From Acetobacteraceae bacterium (GTDB lineage Bacteria > Pseudomonadota > Alphaproteobacteria > Acetobacterales > Acetobacteraceae), in the NCBI GenBank assembly GCA_947455205.1, contig CANGNF010000040.1, forward strand, positions 1 through 47,061: a DNA stretch of 47,061 nucleotides. Direction: 5' to 3'. Of the stretch, positions 41,921 to 47,061 are shown piece by piece (position 1 is the first letter of the stretch; every line of letters starts with the position of its first letter). The position numbers and the translations under genes were made by a program. Under the pieces are notes generated by a model. That model searched no databases, was not told the DNA's origin, and saw nothing but the letters and a program-made list of their open reading frames with translations.

Positions 41921-42035
41921 GCCCGGGGGTTTAGCACGCGCGGCCCCCGGCGCCAGAAGCAGCATAGCAACCCCGTGATGCCCTTGGCCCCCCTGCCGTG
42001 CTAAGCGTTGCCGCACGGGTGCCCGGGGGCAACAG

Positions 42036-42839
42036 TTGAGTCTGTTCGGCAAGATCATCGGGGGCGTGGCGGGCTTCGCCATGGGGGGGCCGTTCGGCGC
42101 CATGGTCGGCATGGCAATGGGCCACGCGGCGGATGAAGGCGTGCTGGGCCGCGGCCCGCTGGGCGCCGCCGGCCGCGCCCTGCCCGGCCCGGCCGACCTG
42201 GCGGCCATGCTGGGCAACCGGGAAACCCTGTTCGCGATCTCCGTCATCGTCCTGTCGGCCAAGCTGGCCAAGGTCGACGGCGCGGTGAAGCGGGTGGAGA
42301 TCGACACCTTCAAGCGCAGCTTCCGCATCCCGCCCGAGAACCTGGCCGAGGTGGCGCAGCTGTTCGACCGCGCCCGCGACAGCGCTGACGGCTTCGAGCC
42401 CTTCGCCCAGCGGCTGGGCGAGGCGTTCGCCGACAACAAGGCGATGCTGGAGGACGTGCTGGCCGCGCTCTTCGCCATCGCCCGCGCCGATGGGCCGGTG
42501 AACAACGCGGAGCTGAGCTTCCTGAAGCAGGCGCATATCGGCCTGGGTCTGGACCGGCTGGCCTGGGAACGCGCCAAGGATGGCCGTGCCAGCGGCAGTT
42601 CCGGCACCAGCGGCACCGCCCCCAGCGCCTCGGAGGCGGATGCCTACATGACGCTGGGCGTCAGCCGCGCCGCCAGCGACGACGAGCTGCGCCAGGCCTG
42701 GCGCCAGCTGATGCGGGAAAACCACCCGGACAGTCTGGCCGCCCGCGGCGTGCCGCAGGAATTCGTCAAGCGCGCCACCGACAAGGTGGCCGAGATCAAC
42801 GCCGCCTGGGACCGGATCAAGCGGGAACGCGGCCTTTAG
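42036..42839 (+). CDS. TerB/DnaJ-domain protein, DjlA-like
   Basis: A 267-residue protein with a Gly/Met-rich hydrophobic N-terminus (IIGGVAGFAMGGPFGAMVGMAMG) that may insert in or lie on the membrane, a TerB-like helical domain at about 60-165, and a C-terminal J domain at about 203-267 with the HPD motif at 230-232. This is the layout of DjlA, a membrane-tethered co-chaperone of DnaK. The start is TTG at 42036; no in-frame ATG fits better. It is followed three bases later by the amidase gene. Confidence 0.88.
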   Translation: MSLFGKIIGGVAGFAMGGPFGAMVGMAMGHAADEGVLGRGPLGAAGRALPGPADLAAMLGNRETLFAISVIVLSAKLAKVDGAVKRVEIDTFKRSFRIPPENLAEVAQLFDRARDSADGFEPFAQRLGEAFADNKAMLEDVLAALFAIARADGPVNNAELSFLKQAHIGLGLDRLAWERAKDGRASGSSGTSGTAPSASEADAYMTLGVSRAASDDELRQAWRQLMRENHPDSLAARGVPQEFVKRATDKVAEINAAWDRIKRERGL

Positions 42840-42842
42840 CCC

Positions 42843-43526
42843 ATGATCCGCCTTACCCCCAGCCCGAACCACGACGCCCGCCCCGAGGGCCAGCCCGTGG
42901 ACCACCTGGTGCTGCACTACACGGGCATGCAGACCGCCGCCGCCGCCATCGCCCTGCTGTGCGACGCCTGCGCGCCGAAGACCGTCTCCAGCCACTACGT
43001 GGTGGAGGAGGACGGGCTGATCCACTGCCTGGTGCCGGAGGAGCGCCGTGCCTGGCATGCCGGCATCTCCCACTGGCGCGGGGCGGAGGCGCTGAACGGC
43101 CGGTCCATCGGCATCGAGATCGTCAATCCCGGGCATGAGTGGGGCTACCGCGACTTCCCCGCCCTGCAGATGGCCGCGGTGGCGGAGCTGTGCCTGGGCA
43201 TCCTGGCCCGCCACCCCATTCCGGCCCGCAATGTGGTGGCGCACAGCGACATCGCGCCGGACCGCAAGCAGGACCCGGGCGAGTTGTTCGACTGGCAGGG
43301 GCTGGCCGGCTGCGGCATCGGGCTGTGGCCCACCGAGGCGCCGCCGGTGCCCGACCAGCCCGCCCTGCCGCTGCTGCAGGCCATCGGCTACCGCACCGAT
43401 TTGCCGCTGGCGACGCTGCTGGAAGCCTTCCAGCGCCATTGGCGCCCCGCCGCCGTCACCGGCCTGGCCGATGCCGAGACGCTGGCCCGGCTGGTGGCAG
43501 TGGCGCGGCTGGCAAACCGGGATTAG
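42843..43526 (+). CDS. N-acetylmuramoyl-L-alanine amidase, AmiD/AmpD type
   Basis: A 227-residue zinc amidase of the amidase_2 family. Zinc ligands are His25 (LHYTG), His134 (VAHSDIAPDRKQDPG) and Asp144. The C-terminal part, about 170-225, fits a small peptidoglycan-binding domain (LLQAIGYRTDLPLATLLEAFQRHW, then GLADAETLARL), as in AmiD. No signal peptide is visible, which would suit an AmpD-like cytosolic role in cell-wall recycling, so AmiD versus AmpD function stays open. Confidence 0.9.
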   Translation: MIRLTPSPNHDARPEGQPVDHLVLHYTGMQTAAAAIALLCDACAPKTVSSHYVVEEDGLIHCLVPEERRAWHAGISHWRGAEALNGRSIGIEIVNPGHEWGYRDFPALQMAAVAELCLGILARHPIPARNVVAHSDIAPDRKQDPGELFDWQGLAGCGIGLWPTEAPPVPDQPALPLLQAIGYRTDLPLATLLEAFQRHWRPAAVTGLADAETLARLVAVARLANRD

Positions 43527-43555
43527 CCTTCGCCTCAAAGCATGAGGAACCGGCC

Positions 43556-44437
43556 ATGACCCTGACCCTGCGCCCGCTGCACCAGCATTTCGCCGCCGAG
43601 GCCAGCGGCCTCGACCTGACCAAGCCATTGAACCAGGCCGAGATCGCCGCCGTGGTCGGGGCGCTGGACCAGCACGCCGTGCTGGTCTGGCGCGGCCAGC
43701 CGATGGAGCAGGAACAGCAGGTCGCCATGGCCAAGCAGTTCGGCCCGCTCAACCCCGGCCTGAAGAAGATCGGCGGCCGGGTGGAGCGCATGCGCGACAT
43801 GGCGCTGATCGACATCTCCAACGTGGACCCGGACGGCGTGCCGCTGCCGCGCGACAACCCCAAGATCGTCAGCGGCTTGGCCAACCAGCTCTGGCACTCC
43901 GACAGCAGCTTCCAGGCGCCGGCGGTCAGCTATTCCATGCTTTCGGCCGTCAAGCTGCCCAGCTGGGGCGGTGAGACCGAATACGTGGACCTGCGCGCCG
44001 CCTGGGACGCCCTGCCGGAGCGGCTGCAGCGGAAGGTCCGCGGGCTGGAGGCCGAGCACTTCGCCCTGCATTCGCGCATCACCCTGCTGGGCGATGACGG
44101 CTACACGCCCGAACAACTTGCCGTGCTGCCCGCCGTGACCTGGCCGCTGCACCGCATCCACCCCGGCAGCGGGCGAGAGGTACTGTTCTGCGGCATCCAT
44201 TGCCGCCGCATCCTCGGCATGGGCGTGGCCGAGGGCAAGATGCTGCTGCTGGACCTGCTGGAACACGCCACCCAGCCGCAGTTCCGCTACACCCACCAGT
44301 GGCAGCCCGGCGACCTGGTGATGTGGGACAACCGCGCCACCCTGCATCGCGGCCGCGCCTACGACCTGGACGAGCCGCGCGAGCTGCGCCGCACCACCAA
44401 CGACGAAGTGCCGGAACTGGCCCGCGCCGTCGCCTGA
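43556..44437 (+). CDS. TauD/TfdA-family 2-oxoglutarate-dependent dioxygenase
   Basis: A 293-residue Fe(II)/2-oxoglutarate dioxygenase. The iron ligands are His114 and Asp116 (LWHSDSSF) and a distal His in NRATLHRGRAYD; the 2-oxoglutarate Arg is in RELRRTTNDE. The N-terminus LRPLHQHFAAEASGLDLTKPL is typical of TfdA-like enzymes. Substrates in the family include 2,4-D, taurine and alkyl sulfates; none can be chosen here. The ATG at 43556 has GAGGAA upstream, 29 bases after the amidase stop. A hairpin follows. Confidence 0.9.
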   Translation: MTLTLRPLHQHFAAEASGLDLTKPLNQAEIAAVVGALDQHAVLVWRGQPMEQEQQVAMAKQFGPLNPGLKKIGGRVERMRDMALIDISNVDPDGVPLPRDNPKIVSGLANQLWHSDSSFQAPAVSYSMLSAVKLPSWGGETEYVDLRAAWDALPERLQRKVRGLEAEHFALHSRITLLGDDGYTPEQLAVLPAVTWPLHRIHPGSGREVLFCGIHCRRILGMGVAEGKMLLLDLLEHATQPQFRYTHQWQPGDLVMWDNRATLHRGRAYDLDEPRELRRTTNDEVPELARAVA

Positions 44438-44464
44438 CGCAACACGACCGCCGCCATCGGCCCT

Positions 44465-44486
44465 GGGCGGCAGGGCGTGGCCGCCC
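44465..44486 (+). terminator. Hairpin after the TauD-like gene
   Basis: A 7-bp perfect repeat, GGGCGGC (44465-44471) and GCCGCCC (44480-44486), with an 8-nt loop, 27 bases after the stop codon. No T-run. Confidence 0.4.
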
Positions 44487-44502
44487 GGCCTTGCGTGACC
44501 GA

Positions 44503-44532
44503 TTGACGACACCCTGCCCCGGGGCGCAGAAC
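44503..44532 (+). promoter_or_regulatory. Putative rnpB promoter
   Basis: TTGACG (44503-44508) and CAGAAC (44527-44532) are separated by 18 bases. They end about eight bases before the predicted 5' end of the RNase P RNA. The -35 is good and the -10 is weak. Confidence 0.4.
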
Positions 44533-44540
44533 GCCCCCGC

Positions 44541-44955
44541 GTCAGGCGGCCGGACGACCGCGGGCCTCGGGCAACCGAGGCTGGAGGAAAGTCCGGGCTC
44601 CACGGGAACAGGATACCGGTTAATGACCGGCGGGGGCGGCAACGCCTTCAGGGAAAGTGCCACAGAAAGCAAACCGCCCTTCGGTCGCAAGACCCAGGGG
44701 TAAGGGTGAAAGGGTGGGGTAAGAGCCCACCGCGCCCCCAGCAATGGGGGCGGCACGGTAAACCCTATCGCGGAGCAAGACCGAATAGGAGGGGCCGGCG
44801 CGGCAGGCTTGCCTGCTGGCGCGGGGGCGTTCCCGCCCTGTCCCTCGGGTTGGTCGCTACAGGTTCGCCGCAAGGCGCGCCGCAGAGGAATGGTCGTCAC
44901 GCACGGGGCTTATCCCCCGGGCGTACAGAACCCGGCTTACAGGCCGCCTGGCGCA
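44541..44955 (+). ncRNA. rnpB: RNase P RNA (type A)
   Basis: The catalytic RNA of RNase P, which matures tRNA 5' ends. The conserved core is clear: GAGGAAAGTCCGGGCT near 44583, CCACAGAAA near 44659, GGTAAGGGTGAAAGGGTG near 44699, AGAGCCCACCGC near 44722 and ACAGAACCCGGCTTAC near 44925. The ends are set by pairing of CAGGCGGCC (44543-44551) with GGCCGCCTG (44942-44950), the P1 helix. The true ends may differ by a few bases. Several translated frames cross this stretch and are not genes. Confidence 0.95.
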
Positions 44956-44970
44956 CTCGTTTCCCCAAGT

Positions 44971-44990
44971 TTATCCACAGTTTTTCCACA
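44971..44990 (+). promoter_or_regulatory. Two DnaA-box-like sequences upstream of the dcw cluster
   Basis: TTATCCACA (44971-44979) is a perfect consensus DnaA box. TTTTCCACA (44982-44990) differs at one base and follows in the same direction, 11 bases on. They lie in an unusually AT-rich stretch for this genome, between rnpB and mraZ. Confidence 0.55.
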
Positions 44991-45014
44991 AGCGGCAAGC
45001 CGTTGCTTGATGGC

Positions 45015-45027
45015 GAATCAGTATACT
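45015..45027 (+). promoter_or_regulatory. GANTC site next to a -10-like TATACT
   Basis: GAATC (45015-45019), a CcrM methylation sequence in alphaproteobacteria, lies two bases before TATACT (45022-45027), a good -10 candidate for the dcw operon. No convincing -35 is visible at normal spacing. Confidence 0.35.
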
Positions 45028-45227
45028 TAGTGCCATTCTAACCAGCGCGTGCGGGGCCGGTGAAACATGCTCACTTACTGGCGATTAACCAAATAACGGC
45101 GGCGGAAACCCAGCCCAGACCTACCTTCACCCTTGAACGCCCGGAGTAGCCCATGCTATCCCAGCGATGCCCGTGAAGAACGCGACGCTCGGGGGGGCGA
45201 GCCGTTCGGACCGGGCAGGTCGGGCGA

Positions 45228-45259
45228 GCCGGTAAGGGGTCGGGGGGCTCCTTACCGGC
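45228..45259 (+). promoter_or_regulatory. 10-bp hairpin in the mraZ leader
   Basis: GCCGGTAAGG (45228-45237) pairs perfectly with CCTTACCGGC (45250-45259) around a G-rich 12-nt loop. It ends about 50 bases before the mraZ ATG. It may be an attenuator, an RNA element or a protein site. Confidence 0.45.
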
Positions 45260-45308
45260 CGCTTCCCCCGGCCGGGGTGGCAGAGCCTTCGGGGGGCGGT
45301 ACGGGACC

Positions 45309-45740
45309 ATGTCCCAATTCACGGGCAGCTATGATGGCACGTTCGACGCCAAGAAAGGGCGTCTTTCCGTGCCCGCGCCCTTCCGCCAGAAGCTCGCGCA
45401 GCTGAACGCCGAGGAGGTGATGCTGCGGGCCTGCGACGGCGGCTCCTGCATCGAGGTCTGGCCCCAGCCGGTCTATCAGGAAGTGCTGGCCGAGGCGCTG
45501 AAGGGCGTCGGCCGCTTCACCCCCGAATTCGCGCGTCTCAGCCGCAAATGGGCCGCCAGCGCCATCACCGCCCGGGTGGATGGCGATGGCCGGCTGCTGC
45601 TGCCCGATGCGCTGATCAAGCACGCCGGGCTGGAAGGCCCCGTCACCTTCGTCGGCATGGTCGACCTGTTCCACATCTGGACTCCCGCCCTGTACGCCGA
45701 ACAACTTGCCCGCGACGCCGAGATGGAAGCCGCGGCATGA
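45309..45740 (+). CDS. mraZ: Transcriptional regulator MraZ
   Basis: A 143-residue DNA-binding protein with two AbrB-like SpoVT/MraZ repeats ([21 protein letters not shown] and the second half with [20 protein letters not shown]). In other bacteria MraZ forms a ring, binds TGGG-type repeats and regulates its own dcw operon. First gene of the cell-wall/division cluster; its stop overlaps the rsmH start (ATGA). I do not see a clear TGGGN direct-repeat array upstream. Confidence 0.94.
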   Translation: MSQFTGSYDGTFDAKKGRLSVPAPFRQKLAQLNAEEVMLRACDGGSCIEVWPQPVYQEVLAEALKGVGRFTPEFARLSRKWAASAITARVDGDGRLLLPDALIKHAGLEGPVTFVGMVDLFHIWTPALYAEQLARDAEMEAAA

Positions 45741-46693
45741 GCGGCCACGTCCCCGTCATGCTGGCCGAGGTGGTGGAGACGCTGGCCCCCCGCGCCGGCG
45801 CCACCTACCTGGACGGCACCTTCGGGGGCGGCGGCTACGCCCGCGCCATTCTGGAAGCAGCCGACTGCACCCTGTACGCCACCGACCGCGACCCCGACGC
45901 CATTGCCCGCGGTGCCGACCTGGCCGCCGAGTTCGCCGGCCGCCTGCACCTGATCCCCGGCTGCTTCGGCGACATGGTGGCGCTGCTGGCCGAGCGCGGC
46001 GTGACCAGGCTGGACGGCGTGGTGCTGGACCTGGGCGTCAGCTCCTTCCAGCTGGACCAGGCGGAGCGCGGCTTCAGCTTCCGCACCGATGGCCCGCTGG
46101 ACATGCGGATGGGCCGCGACGGCCAGACCGCCGCCGACCTGGTCAACAAGCTGCCCGAGGCCGAGCTGGCCGACATCCTCTACACCTTCGGCGAGGAACG
46201 GCTGTCGCGCCGCATCGCCAAGACCATCGTCGCCGCCCGCGCCGAGGCCCCCATCACCACGACCCACCGCCTGGCCGAGGTGATCCGCAGCAAGGTGCCG
46301 CGCGATCCCTCGGGCATCGACAGCGCCACCCGCAGCTTCCAGGCGCTGCGGATCGTGGTGAACGATGAACTCGGCGAGGTCGAGCGCGGCCTCGCCGGTG
46401 CGTTGAGCCTGCTCTCGCCCCAGGGGCGATTGGTGGTCGTGGCGTTCCACTCGCTGGAGGATCGCATCGTCAAGCGGTTCATGCAGCAGGCCTGTGGTCG
46501 CGCAGGAAGCGCATCACGGCACAACCCTGCGGCACTGCAAAACCGTGGCGCTGCCGCCCCGTTCCGGCTGTTGGCACCGAAAGCATTACGCCCAGGCGCC
46601 ACCGAGACCGAGATCAATCCCCGCGCGCGGTCAGCCCGGCTGCGCGCCCTTGAATGCATCACCGCCTCCGGCGGTGGGATGGATGTGGCATGA
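45737..46693 (+). CDS. rsmH: 16S rRNA (cytosine1402-N4)-methyltransferase RsmH
   Basis: A 318-residue S-adenosylmethionine-dependent enzyme that methylates N4 of C1402 in 16S rRNA. The N-terminal [13 protein letters not shown], the SAM-binding [37 protein letters not shown] and the later [16 protein letters not shown] are all family hallmarks. Starts overlap with mraZ (ATGA) and the stop overlaps ftsL (ATGA). Confidence 0.95.
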   Translation: MSGHVPVMLAEVVETLAPRAGATYLDGTFGGGGYARAILEAADCTLYATDRDPDAIARGADLAAEFAGRLHLIPGCFGDMVALLAERGVTRLDGVVLDLGVSSFQLDQAERGFSFRTDGPLDMRMGRDGQTAADLVNKLPEAELADILYTFGEERLSRRIAKTIVAARAEAPITTTHRLAEVIRSKVPRDPSGIDSATRSFQALRIVVNDELGEVERGLAGALSLLSPQGRLVVVAFHSLEDRIVKRFMQQACGRAGSASRHNPAALQNRGAAAPFRLLAPKALRPGATETEINPRARSARLRALECITASGGGMDVA

Positions 46694-47061
46694 GCTTTCG
46701 ACCCGTTACCGTGCTCTGCTTCCTCGTCGCCGCCGGCTTCGGCTGGAACCTGTTCCAGGTGAAGCACGCCACCGCGCTGCTGGACCGGGAGCTGGCTGGC
46801 ATCGCCGACCAGATCAAGTCGTCGCAGAAGCAGAAGGAAACCCTGGAATCCGTCTGGGGCACGCTGAACGACCTGCCCCGGCTGCGCCAGCTTTCCCAGA
46901 AGCTGCTGCCGCAGGAGATGTCGCAGACGCCGCAGAACCGCAGCTTCGCCGAACTGGAGCGCCGGCTGCCGGCGACCCAGCCGCTGGGCGACGCGCCCTC
47001 CTCCTTCGCGGTGCGAGACGGCGCCTCGGCGCCGGATATCGCCATTGCGCTGCTGCCGCCC
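46690..47061 (+). CDS. ftsL: FtsL-like cell-division protein (cut by the window end)
   Basis: 124 codons are visible and the frame is still open at the window end. It starts with a short cytoplasmic piece and one membrane helix ([19 protein letters not shown]), then a periplasmic region with a coiled-coil-like stretch ([20 protein letters not shown]). Its position right after rsmH and its topology match FtsL, a septal-ring bitopic protein that works with FtsB and FtsQ. FtsL is poorly conserved in sequence, so the name rests mostly on synteny. Confidence 0.75.
   Translation, partial: MSFRPVTVLCFLVAAGFGWNLFQVKHATALLDRELAGIADQIKSSQKQKETLESVWGTLNDLPRLRQLSQKLLPQEMSQTPQNRSFAELERRLPATQPLGDAPSSFAVRDGASAPDIAIALLPP

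Larger units (their letters stand above)
44991..45308. other. Intergenic region between rnpB and mraZ
   Basis: About 320 bp without a coding gene that I can support. It holds the GANTC/TATACT pair, a 10-bp hairpin at 45228-45259 and GC-rich sequence up to mraZ. Translated frames here show no family features. Confidence 0.5.

Noticed and set aside
40916..42616. A 566-residue N-terminally extended pseudouridine synthase
   Set aside because: The extra 230 residues run antisense to the TerB/DnaJ gene and lack any domain; the S4 domain begins right after the ATG at 41920.
44703..45041. Coding frames across 44.5-45.0 kb
   Set aside because: They overlap the RNase P RNA, whose conserved core and P1 pairing are clear.
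45085..45091. TTAACCA as a CtrA site before mraZ
   Set aside because: A single short half-motif without the second half at proper spacing; too weak to call.

Overview
The window is a GC-rich (roughly 70% G+C), densely coded bacterial chromosome segment. The dcw start (mraZ-rsmH-ftsL), a heterotetrameric sarcosine oxidase, several Bug/TctC solute-binding proteins, many ATGA stop/start overlaps and GTG/TTG starts suggest an alphaproteobacterium, most likely a Roseomonas-like Acetobacteraceae. That placement is inference; no rRNA gene is present. I see no insertion sequence, prophage, tRNA or CRISPR array.

Layout. 1-7352: a TonB-dependent receptor, molybdate ABC genes modB-modC without modA, a YghU-type glutathione transferase, and a convergent MHYT-PAS-GGDEF-EAL protein. 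7711-16178: one tightly coupled operon hyuA-hyuB-soxB-soxD-soxA-soxG, joining an ATP-dependent hydantoinase to a tetrahydrofolate-linked sarcosine-oxidase-type enzyme, closed by a hairpin. 16248-18451: a DUF882/M15-like peptidase, an SsuD-like flavin monooxygenase and a small ABM-like protein.

18461-40809 is a large accessory catabolic region and the most interesting part. A leftward operon encodes an opine-dehydrogenase-like enzyme, a creatinase-like M24 protein, a mandelate-racemase-family enolase, an LLM flavoenzyme, a Bug protein and a Rieske oxygenase alpha/beta pair. Divergent from it, a rightward operon encodes a second opine dehydrogenase, two Bug proteins and the tripartite tricarboxylate transporter tctB-tctA. 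A further leftward operon encodes a dipicolinate-synthase-A-like protein, a 4-OT-type tautomerase, a VOC protein, a second enolase and a second M24 protein. Upstream of it lies a GntR/FCD regulator, and divergent from that a two-gene xanthine-dehydrogenase-family Mo enzyme. RidA/RutC and alpha/beta-hydrolase genes follow on the other strand.

Four copies of a palindrome centred on GTGATCAC sit in exactly the four control regions of this cluster: both opine-dehydrogenase promoters, the dpaA-like promoter and the gntR/Mo-enzyme gap. This strongly suggests one GntR regulon. The gene content points to uptake and breakdown of an N-containing carboxylate, perhaps an opine-like or pyridine/imino-dicarboxylate compound, but the substrate is not identifiable from sequence.

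40916-47061 is mainly housekeeping: an RluC-type pseudouridine synthase, a TerB/DnaJ-domain protein, an AmiD/AmpD-type amidase, a TauD/TfdA dioxygenase, RNase P RNA (rnpB), and mraZ-rsmH-ftsL (cut by the window end). The dcw control region carries two DnaA-box-like sequences, a GANTC site next to a -10-like element, and a 10-bp hairpin.
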